From positions 186,001 to 250,000 of the forward strand of contig CAVSFZ010000020.1 of assembly GCA_963727235.1 (NCBI GenBank): a stretch of DNA of 64,000 bases. Direction: 5' to 3'. Every line of letters begins with the position of its first letter. Position 1 is the stretch's first letter. This stretch comes from CAVPTL01 sp963727235. GTDB taxonomy: Bacteria; Actinomycetota; Thermoleophilia; Gaiellales; JAICJC01. The notes under the pieces were generated by a model that did no database searches, had not been told where the DNA came from, and was given only the letters and a program-made list of their open reading frames with translations. The position numbers and the translations under genes are program-made. This document shows positions 33,907-42,540 of this stretch, piece by piece.

Positions 33907-34479
33907 TTAGCTCCAACCGCCTCCACTGGAACTGCTGCCACCCCCTGTGGTGGACGGACTGGTGGTCGCGCCCGCTGCTGCGGCTGCGGGGCTGGGAATC
34001 GCGAGCCAGGTGCCGCCGTCGCTCTTGACGTCCTCGCCCTTGGCCATGCCTGGGTTGGAGTCGCCGGCAAACGTGTACAGCGGCCAGCCGTCATACGTCA
34101 CCTGAAGCTTGCCGCCTGGCCGACCCACGGTGCCGAGCTTGGCCATCGGAATCCCTTTGACGACGGCCGGCGTGGTCGCCCCGCCGGGCAGATCGAGCGG
34201 CGGCCAGAACTTCAGGCACTGGGTCGATGTGCAGAGCAGGTGCCCGGCCGTCTCGCCCTTCAGGTAGTACAGCGTCATGCCGCGCTTGTCCACCAGGATC
34301 TGATGGTGGAGGGTCGAGTTGGCGGCCAGGCTGAGGACGGCGGCAGACGAGCCACCGGTCGCCACCGGAGTCGTTGCGGTGGTCGAGTTGGAGCTCGACG
34401 ACGACATTCCGCAGCCGGCAAGCGCGAGCGCCGCCGCCACCGCTCCCGCCGACATCAACGCACGTCGGATCAACAGCAT
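33907..34479 (-). CDS. Lipoprotein with secreted-repeat domain (PF03640-type)
   Basis: This 190-residue lipoprotein has a signal peptide with lipobox LAGC, a Ser/Thr-rich linker, and two copies of the short 'secreted repeat' domain (HHQILVDKRGMTLYYLKGET ... CLKFWPPL, and VTYDGWPLYTFAGDSNPG ... GTWLAIPS is the second). The C-terminal tail is Ser/Gly/Thr-rich. The domain is widespread in actinobacterial envelopes, and its biochemical role is unclear, though haem or electron-transfer roles have been proposed. It is convergent with the membrane-protein operon. Confidence 0.85.
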   Translation of the reverse strand: MLLIRRALMSAGAVAAALALAGCGMSSSSSNSTTATTPVATGGSSAAVLSLAANSTLHHQILVDKRGMTLYYLKGETAGHLLCTSTQCLKFWPPLDLPGGATTPAVVKGIPMAKLGTVGRPGGKLQVTYDGWPLYTFAGDSNPGMAKGEDVKSDGGTWLAIPSPAAAAAGATTSPSTTGGGSSSSGGGWS

Positions 34480-34620
34480 CTCTGCCCCCTTGGTGACCGT
34501 TTTGAGCGTTGCCCGGGCTCAACTCGGAACACCACCTACTACCCCGACCCGCCGCCGCCGGATTGATCCCCGAGGATGAGGTGCAATCCAGATCACATAC
34601 CGGTCAGGGCACCGGGTCCG

Positions 34621-36927
34621 CTACGAGACCGTCACCGTTGTCACCGGCGACCAACCGCCGACCTTGCCGTTCGACGTTCGGCGCATCCGCGCGCGGAACT
34701 GATACTTGCCCTTGGCCGTCGCGGTGTAGGTGGACGAGAGTCCGCTCTGGGCCGTCTTCCAATTTGCAAAGGTGCCGCCGCGCTTGGCGAGCTGCACATC
34801 CTCGACCACGCCTGTGGGCGGCGCCGCGGCCGCCCAGGTGACCGTGAACGAGTGGCTTCGCGTCGCCGTGGCCGGCGCCCGCAGCGGCACCATCACCTGA
34901 GTGGTTGCGCTGCCCGCCTTCACGCCGAACTGGCCGGCGCCGGTGTAGCGATAGCGGAAGTCCCCCACCGGCGCGGGTACCGGTGCGCTCGTGAACAGCC
35001 CCAGCCCGGAGTTGTCGGCCACGGTGACGGGAGTGGCGGCGGTCACGTTCCACTGCACGATGGTGCCCTGGGCCGCAGTCAAGGGTGACGGCGAGAACGT
35101 CCCGCCGCTCAGCTTGACGTAGGAAACCCCCGCAGCGGCGGTGACCGTCCACCCCACCCCGGTCGAGTTGTTCGCGGGTGAGGCATCGGCCGAGGTGGTG
35201 GACGCACTCAAAACGCTCGAGCCGGCTCCCGGCTGTAACGGTTGCAGGAGCACCGTGACCGTCGCCGCACCGCCGGGCGGGAGCGATCCCAGCGAACACA
35301 CCACCGGCGATCCGAGTGAACAGCCGCCCTGCGACACGCCGGCCGCCACGACCACGGTGTTGGCAGGGACGGCCTCGGATACTCCGGCCGCAAGCGCAGC
35401 ATCCGGTCCTGCGTTGGTGACGGTCGCCGTCACGGTGACGAGCCCGTCTGCCTCCAGCGAGGCGGGAGCAGCGGTCGCCGAGACACCCACGTCCGCACCG
35501 AACGCCGTCACCGGGAACGCCGAGCTGATGCCGGCGATCAGGCCGGGACTGGTCGCCTGCAGCTGCTCGGTGCCCGACCCGGTGGGGGTGAACCCGGTGA
35601 AGGTCGCAACTCCGCCCACCGACGTGACCGTCATCGAGGCGCCGCCGCCGATGGTCGAGAGCGTGACCGGCACCCCCGCGCCGCCGACCAGATTGCCACC
35701 GGCGTCGCGCACGAGCACCGTCACCGGCGGGTCGATGGCCGCCCCCGGCGCCGGAGCGGTCGGCTCCTGGCCGAATGCCAGATGGTCTGCGCCGGGTGTG
35801 GAGAGCAGCGTCCGTGCGATCTGCTGTCCGGCGGCGTCCAGCGACCCGTCGCTGTTGATCAGCGCGAAGGTGTTGTCCTGCAGCTGCCACCGCGCCCACG
35901 AGAGACCGTCGCGGGCGAACAGATCGAGCATCTGGGCCTGGTAGGTGGCCAGCCCCGAATCGGCGTTGAGGGCGCCCCATTCACCCACCAGCAGTGGGAT
36001 CCCCAGCGCGTTTGCCTTGTCGATGCCGGTCTGCAGCACCTGTTGCTGGGCGTCGGCTGATCCGTGGTAGGCGGTCGAGCTCTGGTTGTGGGTGGCGTCG
36101 TACGACGGCGCCCACGACTGGCCGTCCGCCGACAGGTCGTTGCCGTTGAGCCCGGTGGAGTAGCTGTGGACATCGAGCGCCAGCCCCGAGAGGTCGCCGA
36201 ACACCGAGAAGTCTGCGTCCCGCAAGCCCAGCAGCCCGCCGGCGCGCGCCATCACGACCATCGCCCGGCTGGGATCCACCGCCGCCGCCGCGGTCCGCAC
36301 CTGCGCCTGCCAGTCCAGGACGTCCTGGGTCGCGGCGGCGGTGTCACCGAGCGCCCCCGGCTGAGGCTCGTTGAACAGCTCATACCCCATCACGCTTGGA
36401 TACTGCGAGTAGCGCGCCACCATCATCTGGACGAATGGGATGTAGGCCGCAAGCGACTGGGCCGACTCGGTCGTCCACCACGCGGCGAAGGCGGCGCTCT
36501 TACCCGTCTTGGCGTTGAAACGCCCATCGGCGTAATACCACGACGGCACCCCTGAGGCGCCGCCGAAGTAGGGCGAGAGGCCGGCCTGATGGAAATCGAT
36601 CAGCACGTTCATGCCCTGTGCCTGGAAGGAGGCAACCTGGGCGTCGATCTTGCTCAGGACCGAGCTGCTGAAGACGCCCGGCGCCGTCTCGATCTGATTC
36701 CACAGGCATTCAACCCGGACGAAGTTGGCCCCCATTGCACTCACCTGCGAGGACACCAGTCCGGGCTTTGCGCTCAGGCCGCGGAGGACGACCGGGGTAT
36801 CGGCAGCGTCCACGAAGTGCGTGCCCTGAACGTGCACCCAGGGGGTGACCGGATCTGCCACCGCGATCGACCCGCGGGCGCACATCACCAACACCAGCGA
36901 CAGAGCCACCACCGAACGCCAAAGCAC
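34621..36927 (-). CDS. Secreted GH5-type glycoside hydrolase with accessory beta domains
   Basis: This 768-residue exported enzyme has a signal peptide, then a GH5-like barrel (about residues 30-380) with acid/base Glu187 in GYELFNEPQPG and nucleophile Glu316 in LLVGEWGAL; AMGANFVRVECLWNQIE and LIDFHQAG are further GH5 marks. It resembles endoglycoceramidase/cellulase members. After the barrel come an Ig-like domain (about 395-480), a DUF11-like repeat (DVGVSATAAPASLEADGLV), a cupredoxin-like segment (VSYVKLSGGTFSPSPLTAAQG) and a terminal Fn3-like domain (EDVQLAKRGGTFANW, KGKYQFRARMRRTS). The last two domains recur in the small secreted protein at 19746. The polysaccharide or glycolipid target is unknown. 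Confidence 0.85.
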   Translation of the reverse strand: MLWRSVVALSLVLVMCARGSIAVADPVTPWVHVQGTHFVDAADTPVVLRGLSAKPGLVSSQVSAMGANFVRVECLWNQIETAPGVFSSSVLSKIDAQVASFQAQGMNVLIDFHQAGLSPYFGGASGVPSWYYADGRFNAKTGKSAAFAAWWTTESAQSLAAYIPFVQMMVARYSQYPSVMGYELFNEPQPGALGDTAAATQDVLDWQAQVRTAAAAVDPSRAMVVMARAGGLLGLRDADFSVFGDLSGLALDVHSYSTGLNGNDLSADGQSWAPSYDATHNQSSTAYHGSADAQQQVLQTGIDKANALGIPLLVGEWGALNADSGLATYQAQMLDLFARDGLSWARWQLQDNTFALINSDGSLDAAGQQIARTLLSTPGADHLAFGQEPTAPAPGAAIDPPVTVLVRDAGGNLVGGAGVPVTLSTIGGGASMTVTSVGGVATFTGFTPTGSGTEQLQATSPGLIAGISSAFPVTAFGADVGVSATAAPASLEADGLVTVTATVTNAGPDAALAAGVSEAVPANTVVVAAGVSQGGCSLGSPVVCSLGSLPPGGAATVTVLLQPLQPGAGSSVLSASTTSADASPANNSTGVGWTVTAAAGVSYVKLSGGTFSPSPLTAAQGTIVQWNVTAATPVTVADNSGLGLFTSAPVPAPVGDFRYRYTGAGQFGVKAGSATTQVMVPLRAPATATRSHSFTVTWAAAAPPTGVVEDVQLAKRGGTFANWKTAQSGLSSTYTATAKGKYQFRARMRRTSNGKVGGWSPVTTVTVS

Positions 36928-36939
36928 TCGTTGAGTATG

Positions 36940-37683
36940 TCACAAGCTCCGGATGGTTGGCAGCCACGTCACCACGTCGAGCCGCTCGGCAAAATGGACG
37001 AGCGGCGGCTCGTCGCCCAGGCCGATGCCGAGTGGCTCGGTCATGGTGCAGCGCTCGACGACCGCTTCGGCGGACTGCAGCGGCCATGGTTGGTGATCGA
37101 TCTCCATCCTCCGCACCTTGCCCCGCCGGCCACCACCCGCGTACAGGCAGTAGCGCTCGGTCAGGAACTGCTCGAGCGAGCCCGCCCGGCTCCGAGTCGG
37201 TGGACCGATCGGCCGGTAGCGGACCACCAGCTCTGCCGGCCGGGCGGTCGGGTCGGTGCGGCGGCTGGTGTAGTCCACCCAGTCGCCGTCACGGCGGGTG
37301 ACAATGTCTGCGTCCAGGTAGGCGAGGTGCAGCAGGCCGCGCGCCAGCCGCACTGCGGTCGGCTGGGTCGCGTCCAGCGAGAAGAACCACACCCCGGGCT
37401 TTCCGCCGGCGGTGACATAGGTGCGCACGTTGAGCTCGGAGAAGTCCGCGAACCGGCGTATGCGGGGAGTGCCGCGCAGGCTCACGTCGGTCATGTGGAA
37501 CGGCACCACTCCGATCCATGCCTCACCGTCAAACGTGTCCAGCTCGAGGCCGGCGGGAAGCTGGGCCTGCAGCTCGCGGGCAGCGACCCGCCAGTGCAGA
37601 AAACCGAGGTCGTGCCAGCGCATCCGAAGCGCCCACGGCTCGCGCGGCGCCGGCCACGGCCGGTGGGTTTGCGGTTGTGCCAC
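36940..37683 (-). CDS. DUF2071 (YqjF-like) protein
   Basis: This 247-residue cytoplasmic protein of the DUF2071/YqjF family shows FLHWRVAARELQAQLPAGLELD near the start, AWIGVVPFHMTDVSLRG, FSELNVRTYVTAGGKPGVWFFSLDA in the middle and LTERYCLYAGG late. The family adopts an acetoacetate-decarboxylase-like fold, but its reaction is unknown. It lies upstream of the GH5 gene on the same strand with a 12-base gap; the 37700 palindrome lies just upstream of its start. Confidence 0.87.
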   Translation of the reverse strand: MAQPQTHRPWPAPREPWALRMRWHDLGFLHWRVAARELQAQLPAGLELDTFDGEAWIGVVPFHMTDVSLRGTPRIRRFADFSELNVRTYVTAGGKPGVWFFSLDATQPTAVRLARGLLHLAYLDADIVTRRDGDWVDYTSRRTDPTARPAELVVRYRPIGPPTRSRAGSLEQFLTERYCLYAGGGRRGKVRRMEIDHQPWPLQSAEAVVERCTMTEPLGIGLGDEPPLVHFAERLDVVTWLPTIRSL

Positions 37684-37699
37684 CTCCCCAACGGTAGCG

Positions 37700-37730
37700 G
37701 TGAATAACGGTGCCAGGCACCGTTATTCAC
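37700..37730. repeat. 31-bp palindromic repeat, copy 1
   Basis: This is a perfect inverted repeat with ends GTGAATAAC/GTTATTCAC and core GGTGCC-A-GGCACC. It lies between the divergent DUF2071 and peroxiredoxin genes. It belongs to a family of eight in this window whose stems vary by paired changes. Confidence 0.95.
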
Positions 37731-37824
37731 CACCGGTCCCAGGGAATGGCGGGTGGCAGTTGCCGACTTCGTCGCTGTTTGCGATGCTTCTGGATCCAAA
37801 CGTTGAATTCACAGGAGGTTGATG

Positions 37825-38481
37825 ATGGCTCTAGCACTCGGGGACACCGCTCCAGACTTCACCGCAGACACGACCGAAGGGCGGATTAATTTCCACGAAT
37901 GGGCCGGGGATTCGTGGGTGGTGCTGTTCTCGCACCCCAAGGACTTCACCCCGATCTGCACCACCGAGCTCGGCTACATGGCCAAGATCAAGCCGGAGTT
38001 CGATCGCCGCGGCGTCAAGATCATCGCGATCTCGGTCGATCCGCTCGACCGGCACGAGGAATGGGCGAAGGACATCGAGGAGACCCAGGGCTTTGCCCCC
38101 AACTACCCGATGATCGCCGACTCCGACTTCGCGGTCTCGAAGGCTTACGGCATGCTCGGACCCGACGTCGACGGTGACCCGCTGGTGCGCACGCCGGCCA
38201 TGAACCAGACGGTGCGAAACGTGTTCGTGATCGGGCCGGACAAGACGATCAAGCTGATCCTGGTCTACCCCATGACGACCGGCCGGAACTTCGACGAGGT
38301 GCTGCGCGTGATCGACTCGCTGCAGCTGACCGCCAACCACAAGGTCGCAACGCCGGTGAACTGGAAGGCCGGCGAGGACGTGGTGATCGCCGGTTCGGTC
38401 ACCGACGACCAGGCCCGCGAGACCTATCCGGACGGCTGGAAGGCACCCAAGCCGTACATCCGGATCGTCCCCTCGCCGTAG
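37825..38481 (+). CDS. 1-Cys peroxiredoxin (Prx6 type)
   Basis: This 218-residue thiol peroxidase reduces hydroperoxides. The peroxidatic Cys is in PKDFTPICTTELG, and no other Cys occurs, so it is a 1-Cys enzyme that needs an external reductant. SVDPLDRHEEWAKDIEET and RNVFVIGPDKTIKLIL, with a long C-terminal extension containing YPDGWKAPKPYIR, are typical of the Prx6 branch. AGGAGG at 37813-37818 lies six bases before the ATG at 37825, favouring this over the two in-frame codons just upstream. The gene is monocistronic and followed by a strong hairpin. Confidence 0.94.
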   Translation: MALALGDTAPDFTADTTEGRINFHEWAGDSWVVLFSHPKDFTPICTTELGYMAKIKPEFDRRGVKIIAISVDPLDRHEEWAKDIEETQGFAPNYPMIADSDFAVSKAYGMLGPDVDGDPLVRTPAMNQTVRNVFVIGPDKTIKLILVYPMTTGRNFDEVLRVIDSLQLTANHKVATPVNWKAGEDVVIAGSVTDDQARETYPDGWKAPKPYIRIVPSP

Positions 38482-38485
38482 CCGA

Positions 38486-39724
38486 TCACGTGTTCGGCCC
38501 GGGCAGAGGCGCTCTGCCCGGGCCGGTGATCCTTGGCCCCAACGGTTCCCGCGAGCCCTGCCGCCACGGGATCAGCACGGTGAGCCCGAACACGACCACC
38601 AACCCCGCCTGGAGCAGCGAGGTGGCGTCCGCCAACCTGTCGGCCGACGCCAGCCCGAGCGGGAACACGTCCACTCCGAACAGCGCCACGTAGTGCACCG
38701 TCGCGACCGCGGCCAGCGCCCACCAGATCGATCGCCGCGGTAACAGCGCGAGGAACGGCAGGAGCCACAGCAGGTACTGCGGCGAGTTGACCTTGTTCAG
38801 CACGATCACCGCAGCGGTCGCCACCGCACACCACTCCACCACGGGATAGCCAACCGCTGTCCGCCGCAGATAGAGCACAACTGTGACGACGGCGATCACC
38901 GCCACCAGCGCCAGCAGGCTCAGCCGGTTTTCGGTGGCTGTCGAGAGGCTCTCGTCCAGCAGCCCCCACACCGTGCCGTTGATCTGCGGAGGCCGGTCGG
39001 CATGGAAGCGATATGTCGTCCACCACCCCGGGGCGTTGATCAGCACGAACGGCAGGTTGATCAGCGCCAGCGACCCGAGCCCCGCCGCTCCCACCTCCAC
39101 CGCTTTCCGGCGTCGGCCGCGCACCAGCTGGTCGCAGACGAGCGGGATGATGAAGAACGCCGGGTAGAGCTTGAACGCGCCACCCACTGCGAACAGGAAC
39201 GCCGCGGCCACAGAGCGCCCCGACCACCATAGGTAGATGCCCGCCACGCTCGCGGCCACCGCCAGCAGATCCCAGTTGTGGAAGGCGTACAGCGCCAGCA
39301 CCGGAGACGCCGTCCAGTAGATCGCGTGCACGCCGACCATCCGCCACAGCAGCCAGGCCGCCGCGACTGCAGCCAGCGCCAGCAGGATGATCGTGACGGT
39401 CAGATACGACGAGCTGTCCCACGAGACCCAACCCACTGCCCACATGAACACGCCGGTGAGCACCGGGTACTCGTTGAAGCCGTGGGCTCCCTGCCCGTAG
39501 TGGAGCGTCGCGTGGATATAGGGAAAAACGTGATGGTCGATGCCGCGCGCGAAGTAGAGCGGCTGGATGTCGCTGTAGCAGAGCCGCGATCTCCAGTTGT
39601 CGAGGTGCGCGCCGAAGCAGTCCTCCTTGAGCGTCGCGCCGGCGCCGAGCGATATGCCCAGCGAGAACGCCAGCATCACGGCAACGACGGTGCGATCGCG
39701 GGGGAGAAGACGGCGGATAGGCAT
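38486..39724 (-). CDS. GT87-type membrane glycosyltransferase
   Basis: This 412-residue polytopic protein of the GT87/DUF2029 family transfers sugars from polyprenyl-phosphate donors, as in mycobacterial alpha-1,2-mannosyltransferases. About ten helices are visible. Family landmarks are the early loop FARGIDHHVFPYIHATLHYG with GFNEYPVLTGVFMW, GGAFKLYPAFFIIPLV and NKVNSPQYLLWLLPFLAL. The ATG at 39724 is chosen, with a TTG five codons earlier as an alternative. Its last codons (GPGRAPLPGPNT) are encoded by the hairpin that follows the convergent peroxiredoxin gene. Confidence 0.82.
   Translation of the reverse strand: MPIRRLLPRDRTVVAVMLAFSLGISLGAGATLKEDCFGAHLDNWRSRLCYSDIQPLYFARGIDHHVFPYIHATLHYGQGAHGFNEYPVLTGVFMWAVGWVSWDSSSYLTVTIILLALAAVAAAWLLWRMVGVHAIYWTASPVLALYAFHNWDLLAVAASVAGIYLWWSGRSVAAAFLFAVGGAFKLYPAFFIIPLVCDQLVRGRRRKAVEVGAAGLGSLALINLPFVLINAPGWWTTYRFHADRPPQINGTVWGLLDESLSTATENRLSLLALVAVIAVVTVVLYLRRTAVGYPVVEWCAVATAAVIVLNKVNSPQYLLWLLPFLALLPRRSIWWALAAVATVHYVALFGVDVFPLGLASADRLADATSLLQAGLVVVFGLTVLIPWRQGSREPLGPRITGPGRAPLPGPNT
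38495..38525. terminator. Peroxiredoxin terminator hairpin inside the GT87 3' end
   Basis: A perfect 14-bp stem (CGGCCCGGGCAGAG and its complement) with a three-base loop lies 13 bases after the peroxiredoxin stop. The whole stem is within the last codons of the convergent GT87 gene, so one sequence serves as both coding DNA and, probably, terminator. Confidence 0.75.
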
Positions 39725-39755
39725 TGGACGACCGCCCAAGCCTAGAAGTTCAGAC

Positions 39756-39788
39756 GTGAATAAAAGGTGCCTGGCACCTTTTATTCAC
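39756..39788. repeat. 33-bp palindromic repeat, copy 2
   Basis: This is a perfect inverted repeat with ends GTGAATAAAA/TTTTATTCAC and core GGTGCC-T-GGCACC, between the divergent GT87 and MFS genes, ten bases before the MFS start. Confidence 0.95.
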
Positions 39789-39797
39789 CTGCGCGGC

Positions 39798-41003
39798 ATG
39801 ATGCGGCGCGTGACCGCAACGACAGTGACCCACGGACTGCGGAACTACCGCGAGCTGCTGAGCGATCCCACCGTGGCGCGGGTGGTGTCCACCGGGCTGA
39901 TCGCCCGCATGCCCATCGGCATGACCGCGCTGGCGTTCATTCTCCTGATCCGAGCCCACGGCGGCAGCTATGCCGAGGCCGGCGTGGTGTCGGCGGCCGA
40001 GGCGCTGGCCGCAGCGGCAACCGCACCGATCGCGGGACGGCTGATCGACCGGCACCGACCGGCAACGGTGCTGCTCGGCTTCGGCACGCTGTTCCCCGCC
40101 GGGCTGTTCCTCCTGCTGCTGCTCACCTGGGACTCGGCCCCGGTGGGGGCGCTGGTCGCCGCCGCCGCGTTCGCCGGCGCCATGCTCCCTCCGATCGGGC
40201 CGACGGTGCGCATGCTGTGGCCTTCGATGGTCAGACGCGAACAGCAGCTGCCAACCGCCTACGCGCTCGAAGCAACGTTGCAGGAGCTGCTGTTCGTGAT
40301 CGGCCCGCTGATCGTGGGTGTGCTGACAGCGCTGTTCTCGGCGGATGCCGCGGTGGCGGCAGCCGGCCTCTTCTGCTTCTTCGGTGTGCTCGGATTCATC
40401 TCCAACCGCCCTCTGCGAGAGCGCCCAAAAACGACAAGCACCCCCCGCCGGCTGCTGGCCGCGCTCTCTCCCCTGCCCGTGCGCTTCATCGTGCTCTTCA
40501 CTGCAACCATCGGAATTGCGTTTGGCGCCATGGAGGTCGCGATACCCGCATTCGCAGAGGAGCACGGCGACCGCTCGCTGGCAGCGATCGCATTGGCCAC
40601 CTGGTCAGCGGGCAGCCTCATCGGCGGGCTGCTGGCGGCCGGGACGGCGAGCGGCGACCCCCGCCGGAGGCTGAGAGTGATCAGCAGCCTGTTCGTACTC
40701 GCCCTGGTCTTGCCGCTGCTGGCCTGGTCGCTGCCGAGCCTGGCGGTGATCATGCTGGTGGTGGGGCTGCCGATCGCGCCGACGTTTGCAGTCACCTACG
40801 GCATGGTGCAGGATTCGGCGCTGCCGGGGACCCACGCCGAGGTGTTCGGCTGGCTCAGCACCGCGGTGGTGGTCGGGATCGCCTCGGGTACCGCCGTGGG
40901 CGGCAAGCTGATCACCCACTCGGGCCCGACTGCCGCGATGCTGCTGGCGATCGCCGGGGCCGCGCTGGCGGCGTCGATCGCGGCGATCATGGCACGTGAA
41001 TAA
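39798..41003 (+). CDS. MFS transporter
   Basis: This 401-residue major facilitator protein has twelve hydrophobic segments. The A-loop motif between helices 2 and 3 is present in changed form (APIAGRLIDRHRPATVL), and the second half has GTASGDPRRRLRV at the equivalent place. No substrate-specific motif is seen; drug/metabolite efflux is the usual role. Two ATGs (39798 and 39801) are possible. Its last codons and stop (ARE-TAA) are supplied by palindrome copy 3, so the gene's end is defined by the repeat. Confidence 0.88.
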   Translation: MMRRVTATTVTHGLRNYRELLSDPTVARVVSTGLIARMPIGMTALAFILLIRAHGGSYAEAGVVSAAEALAAAATAPIAGRLIDRHRPATVLLGFGTLFPAGLFLLLLLTWDSAPVGALVAAAAFAGAMLPPIGPTVRMLWPSMVRREQQLPTAYALEATLQELLFVIGPLIVGVLTALFSADAAVAAAGLFCFFGVLGFISNRPLRERPKTTSTPRRLLAALSPLPVRFIVLFTATIGIAFGAMEVAIPAFAEEHGDRSLAAIALATWSAGSLIGGLLAAGTASGDPRRRLRVISSLFVLALVLPLLAWSLPSLAVIMLVVGLPIAPTFAVTYGMVQDSALPGTHAEVFGWLSTAVVVGIASGTAVGGKLITHSGPTAAMLLAIAGAALAASIAAIMARE

Positions 41004-41026
41004 CGGTGCCTGGCACCGTTATTCAC
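40996..41026. repeat. 31-bp palindromic repeat, copy 3, providing two stop codons
   Basis: This perfect inverted repeat (ends GTGAATAAC/GTTATTCAC, core GGTGCC-T-GGCACC) lies between convergent genes. TAA at 41001-41003 ends the MFS gene and the mirror TAA at 41019-41021 ends the SDR gene, so one element closes both frames. Confidence 0.95.
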
Positions 41027-41849
41027 CGCTCGGCTCGCGGCCGAGATTGGCGTTGGCCGAGAGGAACTCGATCGCCTTGTCGAGGTCGGTGAGGATGTCG
41101 GCGGCCTGCTCGCGCAGCCATTCCGGGGTGTCCTTGCCCACCGGCAGGTGCAGCGGGGCGCCCGGCACCGTGGCGGCCGCGACGATCGCGTCCACCGCGA
41201 TCTCCGGATCCTCGGCGCCGGACGGAAACCACTCGAGCCACTCGTCCAGGTTGCTCCACTGATCGGCATACCGGCCGGACGAATCCCGGGCCGCGGCCAG
41301 GTGGGTGTTGCCGGTGATCGGGCTGCGAAACGGACCGGGCTCGACCACGACCACTCGCACTCCCTGCGGCTCGAGCTCCTCCGCCAGCGCCTCGCTGGCA
41401 CCGGTCAGCCCAAACTTCGACGCGCAGTAGGCCGCAAACGACGCCTCGCCGAACCGGCCGGAGATGCTGGATACCTGCACGATCACGCCACCGGCCTCGC
41501 GCAGGGCCGGCAGGCAGGCGCGGCAGAGATCGAGCGTCCCCACCAGGTTGACCTCGAGCTGATCGCGAAACTCCGCGATCGACAGCTCCTCCAGCGGCCC
41601 CAGCACCGCCAGCCCGGCGTTCGAGACAAGTGCATCCAGCCGACCGTGGGAGCGCCGCACCGTGTCGGCGGCGGCGGCAATCGAGACCGAATCGCGAAGG
41701 TCGAGTGGGATCGTGGTGCACCCTTCGGGTGCGGACCCACGCGCCGGATCGCGCACCGTGCCGAACACCTCCCAGCCCAATCGCACCAGCCGCTCCGCGG
41801 TGGCACGACCCAACCCTGATGACGTTCCGGTGACGAGTGCGACGCTCAC
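41019..41849 (-). CDS. Short-chain dehydrogenase/reductase
   Basis: This 276-residue classical SDR has the cofactor motif TGTSSGLGRATAERL, NAG in DALVSNAGLAVLG, and the catalytic Ser-Tyr-Lys set in VQVSSISGRFGEASFAAYCASKFG. GTVRDPARG after the second strand suggests NADP preference. The GTG at 41849 is chosen as it precedes the Rossmann strand directly; no ribosome-binding site is evident. Its stop codon lies in palindrome copy 3. The substrate is unknown. Confidence 0.9.
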   Translation of the reverse strand: MSVALVTGTSSGLGRATAERLVRLGWEVFGTVRDPARGSAPEGCTTIPLDLRDSVSIAAAADTVRRSHGRLDALVSNAGLAVLGPLEELSIAEFRDQLEVNLVGTLDLCRACLPALREAGGVIVQVSSISGRFGEASFAAYCASKFGLTGASEALAEELEPQGVRVVVVEPGPFRSPITGNTHLAAARDSSGRYADQWSNLDEWLEWFPSGAEDPEIAVDAIVAAATVPGAPLHLPVGKDTPEWLREQAADILTDLDKAIEFLSANANLGREPSGE

Positions 41850-41892
41850 AGGCGTGATCGTACTCCCGCAGCCGAGGGCTATCATCGACGCC

Positions 41893-42450
41893 ATGTTGCG
41901 CGTGGTCGCCGCCGCCGTGATCTTCGTGTCTGCCATCGGCATCCTCGGCTGGCGGAGCGCCCGCGCCGCGCCCACGATCCTCGTGGGTCAGCCGTTGCCC
42001 CAGCCGGCGCTGGCCGCCAGCCATCTCACCCACGGGCAGCTCGCTCCCGGCGCCCCCTGCCCGGTGACCCACCCCAACGGCAGCGGGCCGTTTCCGCACG
42101 AGCTGCTGGACGCTCACGGCGTGCCCATCCGGGAGTGGTACGGCCACGGCAAGGCGTGGGTGCGGCCGCCACAGTTCCCCGATTCGCAGAGGGTTCACGA
42201 CGATGCGATCTCGTCCAAGGTGCCGTGGTACGTGGCCGGACCAGGTGTGTTTCGGATCGACGGCCGACGCATCGACGGCGTTCACGGCACCTTCCGAGCG
42301 GTGATCACCGACACCACGCCCCGGCGCTCGGGTCAGATTGTGCAAACGGCGCTGATCATGTCCGGCGCCGGCTGCTGGGACATCGCCGGCACCATCGGGG
42401 GCAGTTCAGTGGAGTGGATCTACCAGCCCGCCCTGCCTGGTCGCACCTAG
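41893..42450 (+). CDS. Secreted protein of unknown function
   Basis: This 185-residue exported protein has a signal peptide (RVVAAAVIFVSAIGILGW ... ARAA). The mature part has a His/Pro/Trp-containing domain with GPFPHELLDAHGVPIREWYGHGKAWV, VPWYVAGPGVFRIDGRR and a late ALIMSGAGCWDIAGTIGG, with two cysteines that could form a disulfide. I do not recognise the family. It is divergent from the SDR gene and upstream of the first Tad-like vWA gene on the same strand. Confidence 0.65.
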   Translation: MLRVVAAAVIFVSAIGILGWRSARAAPTILVGQPLPQPALAASHLTHGQLAPGAPCPVTHPNGSGPFPHELLDAHGVPIREWYGHGKAWVRPPQFPDSQRVHDDAISSKVPWYVAGPGVFRIDGRRIDGVHGTFRAVITDTTPRRSGQIVQTALIMSGAGCWDIAGTIGGSSVEWIYQPALPGRT

Positions 42451-42540
42451 CTCATCGAGGGTCGGACGGTAACAAGTCCGTTTCCGATCGGGCTAAAGGT
42501 GACGGGGCTGTTTGGCCGACAGGGAGGGAACTCCCCCGGT

